Assembly (NCBI RefSeq): GCF_010686755.1
Contig: NZ_JAAGXA010000006.1
Span: 208,133-272,132 of the forward strand
From: Nocardioides zeae
GTDB taxonomy: Bacteria > Actinomycetota > Actinomycetes > Propionibacteriales > Nocardioidaceae
DNA: 64,000 nt
Reading direction: 5' to 3'
Shown here piece by piece: positions 19,238 to 27,901 of the stretch (position 1 is its first letter; each line of letters begins with the position of its first letter). The notes below the pieces were generated by a model, which saw only the letters and a list, made by a program, of their open reading frames with translations, made no database searches and was not told the origin of the DNA. Made by a program: the position numbers and the translations under genes.

Positions 19238-19581
19238 GCACCGCGACGGACACCCCGACCTCGCCCGCCCGTCCGCGGCTGTCCCGCGGCCGCTTCTTCG
19301 CCGCTGTCCTCGTGGTGACGCTGCTCGTGGCCGGCGGTCTCAGCTACCTGGCGTCGGCGCACCCCGACGGCCTCGAGCACGTGGCGGCCACGACCGGGTT
19401 CGGCGACACCGCCCGCGACTCCGCGACGTCGGGCAGCCCGTTCGCCGACTACGGCACGGCCGGCGTCGACCACGCCTGGCTCAGCGGGGCCATCGCGGGC
19501 ATCGTCGGCGTCGCGGTCGTCCTCGTGCTGGCGGGTGGGCTCGCCCTCGTCGTACGCCGCCGCGGCTCCGCGCAGGACTGA
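19234..19581 (+). CDS. PDGLE-domain accessory subunit (CbiN/NikN-like)
   Basis: This 115-residue protein has two transmembrane helices (about residues 21-42 and 88-108) around a short extracytosolic segment that begins SAHPDGLEHVAATTGF, the PDGLE motif of Ni/Co ECF N subunits. Such subunits are needed for metal loading of the M component. It lies between cbiM and cbiQ in one operon. Confidence 0.9.
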   Translation: MSTATDTPTSPARPRLSRGRFFAAVLVVTLLVAGGLSYLASAHPDGLEHVAATTGFGDTARDSATSGSPFADYGTAGVDHAWLSGAIAGIVGVAVVLVLAGGLALVVRRRGSAQD

Positions 19582-19585
19582 CGCC

Positions 19586-20299
19586 GTGGGAGCGGGACAC
19601 GGTCGACCGGGCGGGGGACTGACGCTCCACCACGCCGGCGCCAGCCGGGTCCACCGGGCACCGGCCCACCTCAAGGTGCTGGCGCTGCTGGCCTTCATGC
19701 TCCTCGTGGTGGCGATCCCGGGGGACGCGGGCTGGGCACCGGAGGCGTACGGCGTCGCCGCGGCCCTCGTCGTCGCGACGGTGCTCGTCGCGCGGGTGCC
19801 CCTGCTGTTCGTGCTGCGGCGGATGGTGGTCGAGATCCCGTTCGTGGTCTTCGCGCTCCTCGTCCCCTTCGTCGCCCACGGCCCGCGCACGACGCTTCCG
19901 GTGCTCGGGCTGGAGGTCTCGGCCCCGGGCCTCGCCGAAGCCGGTCACCTGCTGGCGACGGGCACGATCGGTGTCGCCGCGGCTCTCACCCTCGCGGCCA
20001 CGACGACCGCCCGCGACCTCCTCGCGGGCCTCGCGCGGCTGCGCGTCCCCGCTCTCCTGCTCGAGATCATGGGCTTCATGCTGCGCTACGCCGAGGTCGT
20101 GACGGGGGAGTGGAGCCGCATGCTCGTGGCCCTGCGGTCCCGCGGCTGCGAGCCCCGCTCGCCCCGCCACTGGCCGGCCCTCGGCCGGGCCCTCGGGGCC
20201 CTGTTCGTGCGCTCCTACGAGCGCGGTGAGCGGGTGCACCTCGCGATGCTCTCCCGTGGGTACGTCGGGGCTCGCCCCGCGCGGGAGGGGGCGCCGTGA
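19586..20299 (+). CDS. cbiQ: ECF transporter T component (CbiQ/NikQ)
   Basis: This 237-residue transmembrane coupling subunit has about five hydrophobic helices and the two cytoplasmic coupling-helix motifs with the Ala-Arg-Gly pattern, here ALRSRGCE and AMLSRGY, which contact the ATPase. GTG at 19586 lies 4 bases after the N-subunit stop, and the ATPase gene overlaps its end as GTGA. Confidence 0.92.
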   Translation: MGAGHGRPGGGLTLHHAGASRVHRAPAHLKVLALLAFMLLVVAIPGDAGWAPEAYGVAAALVVATVLVARVPLLFVLRRMVVEIPFVVFALLVPFVAHGPRTTLPVLGLEVSAPGLAEAGHLLATGTIGVAAALTLAATTTARDLLAGLARLRVPALLLEIMGFMLRYAEVVTGEWSRMLVALRSRGCEPRSPRHWPALGRALGALFVRSYERGERVHLAMLSRGYVGARPAREGAP

Positions 20300-21057
20300 G
20301 CGACCCTGTCCTCGCCCTCGACGGCGTCGCGTTCGCCTACCCCGACGGCCACCAGGCGCTCTTCGGCGTCGACCTGCACGTGGAGCGTGGCGAGCGGGTC
20401 GCCCTGCTCGGGCCCAACGGCGCCGGCAAGACGACCCTCGTGCTCCACCTCAACGGCATCCTCAGCCCCGGCGCCGGCACGGTCCGGGTGGCGGGGCTCG
20501 ACGTCGGTCGTCGCACCCTCGCCGAGGTGCGCCGCCGCGTCGGGGTCGTCTTCCAGGACCCCGACGACCAGCTGTTCATGGGCACCGTGCGCGACGACGT
20601 CGCCTTCGGGCCCCGCAACGCCGGGGTGCGCGGCGCCGAGCTGGACCGCCGCGTGGAGGCAGCGTTGGAGCAGGTCGGGATGGCGGCGTACGCCGACCGG
20701 CCGCCCCACCACCTGTCCTTCGGGCAGCGTCGCCGGGTCGCCATCGCGACGGTGCTGGTGATGGAGCCGGAGCTGCTCGTGCTCGACGAGCCCTCGTCCA
20801 ACCTGGACCCCGCCTCGCGCCGGGAGCTCGCCGAGATCCTGCTCGGCCTCGACGTGACCATGCTGATGGTCACCCACGACCTGCCCTACGCGTTGCAGCT
20901 CTGTCCGCGGTCGGTCGTGCTCTCCGACGGGGTCGTCGTGGCGGACGCCGCGACGTACGACGTGCTCACCGACGAGGCGACCATGGCCGCGCACCGCCTG
21001 GAGCTGCCGTTCGGCTTCGATCCCCGCACGGCGGGTCGCCCGGGCGCGCGTTGGTAA
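20296..21057 (+). CDS. cbiO: ECF transporter ATPase (CbiO/NikO)
   Basis: This 253-residue ATPase powers the Ni/Co importer. It has Walker A GPNGAGKTT, Q-loop VFQDPDDQLF typical of ECF ATPases, signature LSFGQRRRVAIA, Walker B LLVLDEPSSNLDP and switch MVTHDL. The signature has FGQ in place of GGQ, which is common in this family. Only one A subunit is encoded, so a homodimer is likely. Confidence 0.94.
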   Translation: MSDPVLALDGVAFAYPDGHQALFGVDLHVERGERVALLGPNGAGKTTLVLHLNGILSPGAGTVRVAGLDVGRRTLAEVRRRVGVVFQDPDDQLFMGTVRDDVAFGPRNAGVRGAELDRRVEAALEQVGMAAYADRPPHHLSFGQRRRVAIATVLVMEPELLVLDEPSSNLDPASRRELAEILLGLDVTMLMVTHDLPYALQLCPRSVVLSDGVVVADAATYDVLTDEATMAAHRLELPFGFDPRTAGRPGARW

Positions 21058-21111
21058 CGTTCAGCCCGACCGCCGAAGTGTTGACCTGAGCCTGTCGAAA
21101 GTGGTGCGTAC

Positions 21112-21360
21112 GTGAGCAACGACCTCAACTCCCTCGAGGGCGAGATCGAGCAGACGCGGGAGCGTCTCGCCTCGACCATCGACGAGCTGCTGCACCGCAC
21201 GAACCCGAAGACGATCGCCCGCAAGGAGGCGAACGCCGTCAAGGGCTACTTCGTCGACGAGGCCAGCGGTGCGCCCCGCACCGACAACATCCTCAAGGTC
21301 GTCGGCGGGGTCGCGGGCGTGGTCGCGGTGGTCGTGGTCGTCCGCAAGCTCGTCAAGTGA
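21112..21360 (+). CDS. DUF3618 small membrane protein
   Basis: This 82-residue protein has an N-terminal helix matching DUF3618 (LEGEIEQTRERLASTIDELLHRTNPKTIARK) and a C-terminal transmembrane segment (VVGGVAGVVAVVVVVRKLVK). The family is widespread in actinobacteria and has no firm role. The GroES-like gene overlaps its stop as GTGA. Confidence 0.88.
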   Translation: MSNDLNSLEGEIEQTRERLASTIDELLHRTNPKTIARKEANAVKGYFVDEASGAPRTDNILKVVGGVAGVVAVVVVVRKLVK

Positions 21361-21698
21361 GCTCCGCCGGCGGCGCCGGTGACGGCACGCCGATCCGCAT
21401 GCTCCACGACCGGCTCCTCGTCGAGCTGGACCGTGAGGCGGGGGAGCGGCGCTCGTCGGGCGGCATCGTGATCCCGGCGACCGCCGCCATGGGGGCGAAG
21501 CGGCTGGCCTGGTCGCGCGTGGTCGGTGTCGGTCCCCAGGTGCGCTCGGTGGAGGTCGAGGACCGGGTGCTCTTCGACCCCGACGAGCGTGCCGAGGTCG
21601 AGGTGCACGGCGACACCTACGTGGTGCTGCGCGAGCGCGACGTGCACGCGGTGGCGGCGGGCCGGCTCGGCGACTCCGCCACCGGCCTCTACCTCTGA
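21357..21698 (+). CDS. Solitary GroES-like co-chaperonin
   Basis: This 113-residue protein has the Cpn10 fold: MLHDRLLVEL strand, a mobile-loop-like SSGGIVIPATA with the hydrophobic IVI tripeptide used to dock on GroEL, then VVGVGPQVRSVEVEDRVLFDP and YVVLRERDVHAV. No groEL is beside it. A second, non-canonical GroES, or a protein that kept the fold for another role, is possible. Confidence 0.82.
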   Translation: MSSAGGAGDGTPIRMLHDRLLVELDREAGERRSSGGIVIPATAAMGAKRLAWSRVVGVGPQVRSVEVEDRVLFDPDERAEVEVHGDTYVVLRERDVHAVAAGRLGDSATGLYL

Positions 21699-21720
21699 GG
21701 GTCCCGCGCCGACGCCGCCG

Positions 21721-23205
21721 TCAGCTGCGGCGCCACCACCGGCTCGCCCTGCCGTCGGGCCGGGACTCCCGTGCCTTCCGGCTGCGGACCTTCGCGCCGT
21801 CCTTGCCGCCGTCCGTGGCGGGCTCCTCGCGGTAGTAGCCGCCGTAGTAGTAGCCCCCGGCCGAGTTGCGCCGCGGCACGCGGTTGAAGACCACGCCCAG
21901 CACGCGGCCGCGCACCGCCGTGAGGTTGCCCAGCGACGTCTCGAGCTCGGTGTCGACGGTGCTGCCGTAGGACACCACGACGATCGCGCCGTCCGCGACG
22001 GTCGAGAGCACGGCGGCGTCGGTGACGGGCAGCAGGGGCGGGGCGTCGAGCACCACCAGCGCCGACTCCGCCATCTGCTTGAGCAGGTTGCGCATCGACT
22101 GCGAGCCGAGCATCTCGCTCGGGTTGGGGGGCACGCCGCCGGCGGCGAGCACCTGGAACCCGGGCACGTCGGGGTGGTCCTGGAGCACGTCGTCGAGCTC
22201 GGCGCGCCCGATGAGCACGTCCGTGAGGCCCGCGCCCTCGACGAGACCGAGGGTGGGCGCGACGACGGGACGACGCAGGTCGGCGTCGACGAGGATGACC
22301 GGCTGGCCCGACGTCGCGATGGCGGCGGCGAGGTTGGTGGACACCGTCGACTTGCCGTCCGACTGCCGGGAGCTGGTGACGACGATGATGCGCGGCGGGT
22401 TGTCGATGTCCATGTACGACAGGTTGGTGCGTAGCTTGCGGAAGGCCTCGCCCGCGATGAAGGCAGAGTTCTGCTCCGTCTCCGTCACCGCCAGGTCGGC
22501 CGCCTCCCCCCGGGCGTGCTCGAGCGCCTTGGTGGCCGGGATGGCGCCGATGACGGCCACGCCGAACTTCTTCTCGATCTCCTGCGCCGTGCGGAGGCGA
22601 CGGTCGAGCTGGGAGCGGACCGCGGCGTACGCGACGCCGAGGAGGAGGCCCAGGACGAGGCCGATGCCGCCGTCGCGGGCCGGCACCGGGGAGACGGGGG
22701 TGCTGGGCAGAGCAGCGCCCTCGACCGGACGCACGACGAGACCGGTGCTCGCGGCGACGCCGTCCGGGTTCTGGATCTCGTCGATCTCGTCGGCCAGCGC
22801 CTGCACCCACGCGTCCGCGAGGTCCCGGGCCGCCTGCGGCTCACCGGCCTGGGCCGTGATGCGGATGAGGGAGGTGTCGACGGGCTGCTCGACCGAGATG
22901 CGGCCGATGAGCGCCTGCGGCGACACGTCCAGCCCGAGGGTCGTGATGGCCCGCTCCGCGACCGGGCGGCTGGTGGCCACCTCGACGAACGACTTCGCCT
23001 GCGACTTCGCCAGCGAGTCGGCCACCGACTGCCCCGCGATCGAGGGATCGGGGTTGGCGGAGGTGACGAGCCCGGTCGCGTTCGCGGCGTACACCGCCGG
23101 CTGGCTCAGCGAGTAGGCCAGGGCCAGGACGAGGCACGCGACGACGATGACCCCGGCGCCGAGCCAGTGGTTGCGCAGCGCACGCAGGTAGTCGCTGAGG
23201 GACAT
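21721..23205 (-). CDS. Polysaccharide-type bacterial tyrosine autokinase (Wzz plus Wzc-like)
   Basis: This 494-residue BY-kinase has a Wzz domain between two transmembrane helices (about residues 15-37 and 174-192) and a cytoplasmic P-loop kinase. Walker A is SSRQSDGKST (near 279), Walker A' is VILVDADLRRP and Walker B is LVVLDAPPLLP. The C-terminal tyrosine cluster GGYYYGGYYREE (about 449-460) is the autophosphorylation site. It would control export or chain length of an envelope polysaccharide, yet no glycosyltransferase genes are nearby. GGAAGG precedes the ATG. The divergent neighbour is a tyrosine phosphatase. Confidence 0.93.
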   Translation of the reverse strand: MSLSDYLRALRNHWLGAGVIVVACLVLALAYSLSQPAVYAANATGLVTSANPDPSIAGQSVADSLAKSQAKSFVEVATSRPVAERAITTLGLDVSPQALIGRISVEQPVDTSLIRITAQAGEPQAARDLADAWVQALADEIDEIQNPDGVAASTGLVVRPVEGAALPSTPVSPVPARDGGIGLVLGLLLGVAYAAVRSQLDRRLRTAQEIEKKFGVAVIGAIPATKALEHARGEAADLAVTETEQNSAFIAGEAFRKLRTNLSYMDIDNPPRIIVVTSSRQSDGKSTVSTNLAAAIATSGQPVILVDADLRRPVVAPTLGLVEGAGLTDVLIGRAELDDVLQDHPDVPGFQVLAAGGVPPNPSEMLGSQSMRNLLKQMAESALVVLDAPPLLPVTDAAVLSTVADGAIVVVSYGSTVDTELETSLGNLTAVRGRVLGVVFNRVPRRNSAGGYYYGGYYREEPATDGGKDGAKVRSRKARESRPDGRASRWWRRS

Positions 23206-23291
23206 GGGGTCCTTCCATCGGGAGGGTCTCGCACCTCACGGAACCGGGACTTCGGCTTCGTGACCCCACCGTCTCGTGGGAGCCTGGGCCC

Positions 23292-23873
23292 GTGAGGATC
23301 CTCATCGTATGCGTCGGCAACGTGTGTCGTTCGCCTCTTGGTGAACGTCTGCTCCGACTCGCGCTGGCCGACGAGGTCGCCGCCGGTCTCGTGGAGGTGA
23401 CGAGCGCCGGCACGGGAGCGCTGGAGGGTCGGGCCATGGAGCCGGACGCCGCCGCCGAGCTCGAGCGCCTCGGCGGGTCGGCCGAGGGGTTCGTCGCCCG
23501 CTCGGTCACGGACGCGATGCTGGTGGGGTCCGACCTCGTGCTGACGGCGACCACGGAGGTGCGCAAGCAGGTCGTGGGCATCACCCCCGCGGTGCTGCAC
23601 CGCACCTTCACGCTCAAGGAGCTCGCACTCGTCGTCGAGCAGGAGGCGCAGCACGTGCAGGTGCTGCCCGACGTGCGGCGTGCGATGCGCGCCCTCTCGG
23701 CCCGCCGCGGCGCGGTCGCGCGGAACGACCTCGACGTGCCGGACCCGATGGGACGGGACGCGGCGCGCCACCGCGAGGCGGCCGACCAGATCGCCGCGGC
23801 CGTCGACGTCCTCGCTCCGCTCGTGGCGGTGCTCGTCGAGGAGCAGCTCGCCGCCCAGGCAGGGGAGGCGTGA
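23292..23873 (+). CDS. Low-molecular-weight protein-tyrosine phosphatase
   Basis: This 193-residue phosphatase has the P-loop CVGNVCRSP (Cys7, Arg13; Cx5R) at its N-terminus and the general-acid loop DVPDPMG near residue 150. It is longer than the usual 150-160 residues because of an inserted helical segment before the DPMG loop. It is divergent from the tyrosine autokinase by 86 bases and probably reverses its phosphorylation. Confidence 0.92.
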   Translation: MRILIVCVGNVCRSPLGERLLRLALADEVAAGLVEVTSAGTGALEGRAMEPDAAAELERLGGSAEGFVARSVTDAMLVGSDLVLTATTEVRKQVVGITPAVLHRTFTLKELALVVEQEAQHVQVLPDVRRAMRALSARRGAVARNDLDVPDPMGRDAARHREAADQIAAAVDVLAPLVAVLVEEQLAAQAGEA

Positions 23874-23893
23874 GGGCTGCGACCCGGCGCGCC

Positions 23894-24169
23894 TCAGGTC
23901 AGCAGCACCAGCCCGCGCTCGGCCAGCTCGCCGAGGAAGGGCAGCACGTCGCCGCGCACCTGGGCGGCGGCCGCGCCGTACTCGGTGGCCAGGAGGAGCA
24001 CCAGTGCGCCGAGCGTCATCGGCCGCTCGAGGCTCTCCCACACCGACACGCCGACGGGGTTGAGCTCGAGGTACTCGCCGCGCTCGTCGAGCAGCACCAT
24101 CGTGTCCCCGGTGCTGGTGCCGAGGGCCGACGGGTTGCGGGTGAGCGTGGTCGTGTCGTCGATGCGCAC
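23894..24169 (-). CDS. PqqD-family peptide chaperone
   Basis: This 91-residue protein has the PqqD/RRE winged-helix pattern: a three-strand N-terminus (TMVLLDERGEYLELNPVGVSVWESLE) and helices ending ...LPFLGELAERGLVLLT. PqqD proteins bind leader peptides or present proteins for modification. GTG at 24169 starts just upstream of the first strand. Only 14 bases separate it from the divergent HprK-like gene, which suggests shared control. No precursor peptide or maturase is visible nearby. Confidence 0.8.
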   Translation of the reverse strand: MRIDDTTTLTRNPSALGTSTGDTMVLLDERGEYLELNPVGVSVWESLERPMTLGALVLLLATEYGAAAAQVRGDVLPFLGELAERGLVLLT

Positions 24170-24183
24170 GGGGTGATGGTGCC

Positions 24184-25029
24184 ATGACCGCGGAGCCCGG
24201 CGAGGGCACGCTCGTCCCCGTGCACGGCCTGGGTGCGGTCGTGACGCTGCGGCTCCGCGGCACGGAGCGGGCCGCGCTGGTCGACACGGTCCGTGCGGCC
24301 TGGGAGCGGTGCCTCGTGCCGGCGCCCGCACCCGGCGGCGCCGGTGACGTCGTCGACGCCGGCACGCTCGACGTCGTGCTCGACGCGCCCGACGCCGATC
24401 CCGCCGACCGGCACGCGGCCGTCGCGGCGGGTGCGGTGGCCGGCACGTCGCTCGCCGACGTGATGCACCAGCTGTCGCCGGCGGTCACCCTCCGCCTCAT
24501 CGAGAGCCGCGCGGGGGCGCTCATGATGCTCCACGCCTGCGCCCTCGCCCACCCGGCGACGGGTCGCACGGCGGTGCTCGTGGCACCGTCGGGCACGGGC
24601 AAGACGACGCTCGCCCGCACCCTCGGCACGACGTTCGGCTACCTGACCGACGAGACCGCCGGCATCGACGCGCGCGGCCGGTTGCTGCCCTACCCCAAGC
24701 CGCTCTCCGTGATCCCGGTGCCCGGGGAGCCGATCAAGGACCAGCTCGCGCCCGCAGCCTGCGGGCTCGCGCCGGCGCCGGACGGTCCCCGGCTCGCTGC
24801 GGTCGTCCTGCTCGAGCGCGACGCGGCGGGTCCCGACGAGCCGGAGGTCGTGCCCGAGCCCACGGTCACCGCGCTGGCGACCCTGGCGGGCCAGACGTCG
24901 TACCTCACCCGCATCGAACGGCCCCTCCACGCCCTGGCCGCGACGATCGAGCAGGGCGGCGGGCTGCGGCGCGTGCGCTACCGCGAGTCCGCCAGCCTCG
25001 CCCCCCTCCTCGAGGAGTGGCTGTCGTGA
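24184..25029 (+). CDS. HPr kinase/phosphorylase-like P-loop protein
   Basis: This 281-residue protein has a C-terminal HprK-type nucleotide domain. Walker A is APSGTGKTT (about 134-142), and YLTDETAGI, about 20 residues on, sits where HprK has its LVADD catalytic acids. The N-terminal half (VHGLGAVVTLRL...VTLRLIE) is unlike the HprK regulatory domain. HprK-related proteins paired with PqqD-like proteins have been noted as systems of unknown function. It is flanked by one divergent and one downstream PqqD-like gene. Confidence 0.78.
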   Translation: MTAEPGEGTLVPVHGLGAVVTLRLRGTERAALVDTVRAAWERCLVPAPAPGGAGDVVDAGTLDVVLDAPDADPADRHAAVAAGAVAGTSLADVMHQLSPAVTLRLIESRAGALMMLHACALAHPATGRTAVLVAPSGTGKTTLARTLGTTFGYLTDETAGIDARGRLLPYPKPLSVIPVPGEPIKDQLAPAACGLAPAPDGPRLAAVVLLERDAAGPDEPEVVPEPTVTALATLAGQTSYLTRIERPLHALAATIEQGGGLRRVRYRESASLAPLLEEWLS

Positions 25030-25337
25030 GCGGGCTGCGGGTGCGGCGGGCGCCGGTGGCGGACTGGTACGTCGAGGGCGAGGACTCCGCCGTGATGGTG
25101 GGCGCCACCGTCGTCGTGCTGTCGGCGCTCGCCACGGCGGTGCTCGAGATCCTCGACGCCGAGCGGACCGCCGAGGACGGCTGGGTCGCCGCCACCGTCG
25201 TCACCGCCGGCCTGGTGGAGCGCTTCGGGGAGCCCGAGGGGCTCGACGTGCACGCCACGACCGCCGGCGTCCTGGCCGACCTCGCCGAGCAGCGGGTGGT
25301 GGAGACGGAGCAGCGGCCGGGACCGGCCGCGGGTTGA
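25026..25337 (+). CDS. Second small PqqD-like protein
   Basis: This 103-residue protein shows the PqqD winged-helix rhythm: [19 protein letters not shown], then [34 protein letters not shown]. Its N-terminus ([23 protein letters not shown]) resembles the strand region of PqqD. GTG overlaps the HprK-like stop as GTGA, so the two are co-translated. Family assignment is by pattern only. Confidence 0.6.
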   Translation: MSGLRVRRAPVADWYVEGEDSAVMVGATVVVLSALATAVLEILDAERTAEDGWVAATVVTAGLVERFGEPEGLDVHATTAGVLADLAEQRVVETEQRPGPAAG

Positions 25338-25359
25338 CCCCGGTGGGACGCTGGAGGTC

Positions 25360-26223
25360 ATGAGCGACCACGTCTCCGCAGCAGCGTCCGGCCACTTCCG
25401 CATCGGGGGCGAGCTCCCCGTCGTCCGCCTGGGCTACGGCGCCATGCAGATCACCGGCGAGGGGGTCTGGGGCTGGCCCGACGACCGGGAGGGCGCGATC
25501 GCCGTGCTCCGCCGGGCCGTCGAGCTGGGCGTGACCTTCATCGACACCGCCGACTCCTACGGCCCGACCGTCTCCGAGGAGCTCATCGCCGAGGCTCTGC
25601 GGCCCTACGCCGACGACCTCGTCATCGCCACCAAGGCCGGCCTGGTGCGCACCGGCCCGGCGCAGTGGGTGCCGGTCGGCCACCCGGCGTACCTGCGCCA
25701 GCAGGCGGAGCTCAGCCTCCGCCGCCTCGGCGTCGAGGCCATCGACCTGTTCCAGCTCCACCGCGTGGACCCGGCCTTCCCGCTCGAGGACCAGGTGGGC
25801 GAGCTGAAGAAGCTGCAGGAGGAGGGCAAGGTGCGCCACATCGGGCTCTCCGAGGTCTCCCTCGGTCAGCTGCAGGAGGCCCGCGAGGTCGCCGAGATCG
25901 CGACGGTGCAGAACCTCTTCAACCTGGTGAAGCGCGACGCGGAGCCGCTGCTCGACTACTGCGACGCGGAGGGCATCGGGTTCATCCCGTGGTTCCCGCT
26001 CGCGACCGGCGAGCTCGCCGGGGCCGACGGCCCGCTGGCGCAGTCCTCCCGCGACCACGGGGCCGAGCCGTCGCAGCTGGCCCTCGCCTGGCTGCTGCGC
26101 CGCTCGCCCGTCGTGCTGCCGATCCCCGGCACGAAGACCGTGGCGCACCTCGAGACGAACGTCGCGGCAGCGGCCATCGAGCTGAGCGACGAGGAGTACG
26201 CGGCCCTCGACGCCGTGCGCTGA
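25360..26223 (+). CDS. Aldo/keto reductase
   Basis: This 287-residue NADPH-dependent oxidoreductase has the AKR catalytic tetrad: Asp and Tyr in FIDTADSYG, Lys in VIATKAG and His in [22 protein letters not shown] forms the cofactor loop. It is nearest to the YajO/oxidoreductase branch of single-domain AKRs. The substrate is unknown. Read with the two following genes in one direction. Confidence 0.93.
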   Translation: MSDHVSAAASGHFRIGGELPVVRLGYGAMQITGEGVWGWPDDREGAIAVLRRAVELGVTFIDTADSYGPTVSEELIAEALRPYADDLVIATKAGLVRTGPAQWVPVGHPAYLRQQAELSLRRLGVEAIDLFQLHRVDPAFPLEDQVGELKKLQEEGKVRHIGLSEVSLGQLQEAREVAEIATVQNLFNLVKRDAEPLLDYCDAEGIGFIPWFPLATGELAGADGPLAQSSRDHGAEPSQLALAWLLRRSPVVLPIPGTKTVAHLETNVAAAAIELSDEEYAALDAVR

Positions 26224-26241
26224 GCCGGGGTCGACCCTGCG

Positions 26242-27282
26242 ATGACACGACCGCTGCGCCGTCTCGGCTTCCTCACCATCGGGCTGTTCGACCCCGACGA
26301 GCCCCGCGCCGGCCACGAGGCGACGCTCCGCATCATCGAGCTCGGCGAACGGCTCGGGTTCGACAGTGCCTACGTGCGCCACCGGCACCTGCAGCACGGC
26401 ATCTCCTCGCCGCTCACGTTCCTGGCTGCCGCCAGCCAGCGCACCCGCCGCATCGACCTCGGTACGGCGGTCATCCCCCTGGGCTGGGAGAACCCGCTGC
26501 GCCTGGCCGAGGACCTGGCCACCGTCGACGTCCTGTCCGGCGGGCGGCTCCAGCCCGGCGTCAGCGTCGGTCCGCCGATGCAGTGGGAGCACGTGCGCGG
26601 CGCGCTCTACCCCGACACCGCCGACGTGGAGGACTTCTCCTACGCACGGGTCGAGCGCCTGCTGCGGCACCTCCGCGGCGAGCCGGCGAGCACGTTCAGC
26701 GGCCAGCAGGGGATCGAGGTGTTCTCCGAGCGCGTGCAGCCGCACGCGCCCGGTCTCGCCGACCGGGTCTGGTACGGCGCCGGCTCGGTCCGGTCCGCCA
26801 CGTGGGCGGGGCGGCAGGGCCTGGGGCTGCTGAGCAGCAACGTCGTGAAGCACGAGGGCGACCCGGGGGAGCCCGTCGACTTCGCGCGGGCGCAGCGCGC
26901 CCAGATGGATGCGTTCCTGGCCGCCCACCCCGACCCCGGCGCGGCGCGGCTGTCGCAGGGGCTGGTGGTCGTGCCGACCGACAGCGCGTCCGCCGACCAG
27001 CGGCGGCGCTACGAGCAGTACGCCGCGGAGCGACTGCCCCGCACCGCGGAGCCCCAGGGGCCGGCCCGGATGCTCTTCGCCCCCGACCTCGTCGGGCCCT
27101 CCGAGCAGCTCGCCGAGCAGCTCCGGGCGCACGCGGGCTTCCAGGCCGTCGACGAGGTCGTCGTCGCGCTGCCCTTCACCTTCGACCACGAGGACTACGT
27201 GCAGATCCTCACCGACATCGCGGAACGCCTGGCGCCCGCGCTGGGGTGGACGGGCCCGGCGGACGACGGGGACCCCGCGTGA
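26242..27282 (+). CDS. LLM-class flavin-dependent oxidoreductase
   Basis: This 346-residue luciferase-like TIM-barrel protein has FLTIGLFDPDEP at the start, GFDSAYVRHRHLQHGISSPLTFLAAASQRTRRIDLGTAVIPL and the characteristic NPLRLAEDLATVDVLSGGRLQPGVSVG. It likely uses FMNH2 or F420, but which one cannot be decided here. The YbaK gene overlaps its stop as GTGA. Confidence 0.92.
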   Translation: MTRPLRRLGFLTIGLFDPDEPRAGHEATLRIIELGERLGFDSAYVRHRHLQHGISSPLTFLAAASQRTRRIDLGTAVIPLGWENPLRLAEDLATVDVLSGGRLQPGVSVGPPMQWEHVRGALYPDTADVEDFSYARVERLLRHLRGEPASTFSGQQGIEVFSERVQPHAPGLADRVWYGAGSVRSATWAGRQGLGLLSSNVVKHEGDPGEPVDFARAQRAQMDAFLAAHPDPGAARLSQGLVVVPTDSASADQRRRYEQYAAERLPRTAEPQGPARMLFAPDLVGPSEQLAEQLRAHAGFQAVDEVVVALPFTFDHEDYVQILTDIAERLAPALGWTGPADDGDPA

Positions 27283-27752
27283 GCGAGGAGCGAGCGGTCG
27301 CGGCCGCGCGAGCCCTCGGCGTACCCGTCACGGTGACGCGGCACGGTCCGGTCGCATCGCTGGAGGAGGCGGCCGCGGCCCGCGGCGTCGCGCCGGACCG
27401 CCTCGTCAAGACGCTGGTGGTGCGGCGCGGGGACGACGACCACCTCCTGGTGCTGGTGCCGGGGGACCGCACGATCAGCTGGCCGCGGCTGCGCGCCCTG
27501 CTCGGCGTCTCGCGGCTCTCCATGCCGTCGGCCGCCGACGCGCAGCGCGCCACCGGCTACGCCCGGGGCACCATCACGCCGTTCGGAGCCGCACCCGGAC
27601 CGCACGGCCCCTGGCCCGTCGTCGCCGACAGCCGGGTCACCGGCACGATCTCCATCGGCGGTGGCGACCACGGCGTCGGGCTGACGGTGGAGGCGGAGGC
27701 CCTGCTCGCGGCGTACGACGCGGTCGTCGCCGACGTCACGGACCCCGCCTGA
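27279..27752 (+). CDS. YbaK/EbsC-type aminoacyl-tRNA deacylase
   Basis: This 157-residue protein has the editing-domain fold. The conserved Lys sits in VKTLVVRRG, followed by the GTITPFGA loop and the SIGGGDHGVGLTVEAEAL segment. Such proteins hydrolyse misacylated tRNAs such as Cys-tRNA-Pro or Ala-tRNA-Pro. It is the last gene of its run and faces a convergent gene across a long palindrome. Confidence 0.9.
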   Translation: MSEERAVAAARALGVPVTVTRHGPVASLEEAAAARGVAPDRLVKTLVVRRGDDDHLLVLVPGDRTISWPRLRALLGVSRLSMPSAADAQRATGYARGTITPFGAAPGPHGPWPVVADSRVTGTISIGGGDHGVGLTVEAEALLAAYDAVVADVTDPA

Positions 27753-27778
27753 CGTCGGCGCCTTCTCCTGTCCGCCCT

Positions 27779-27854
27779 CCGTGTAACGCGGTGTCCGGGC
27801 TACTGGAGCAGTGGTCGACCGCTTCTCCAGTAGCCATAACACCGCGTTACACGG
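27779..27854. terminator. 76-base perfect nested palindrome between convergent genes
   Basis: Outer arms of 16 bases (27779-27794 and 27839-27854) and inner arms GGCTACTGGAG / CTCCAGTAGCC (27798-27808 and 27825-27835) pair perfectly. No T tract follows on either strand, so it may be a bidirectional stem-type terminator or a repeat element. Confidence 0.6.
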
Positions 27855-27901
27855 GGAGGGGGCGGTGCGAGGCCACCACCAACCCCGCCCCGAAGGGACG
27901 G

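Noticed and set aside
21083..21100. TTGACCTGAGCCTGTCGAAA resembles half of a common REP palindrome
   Set aside because: No inverted partner lies nearby, so a single half-site cannot be called an element.
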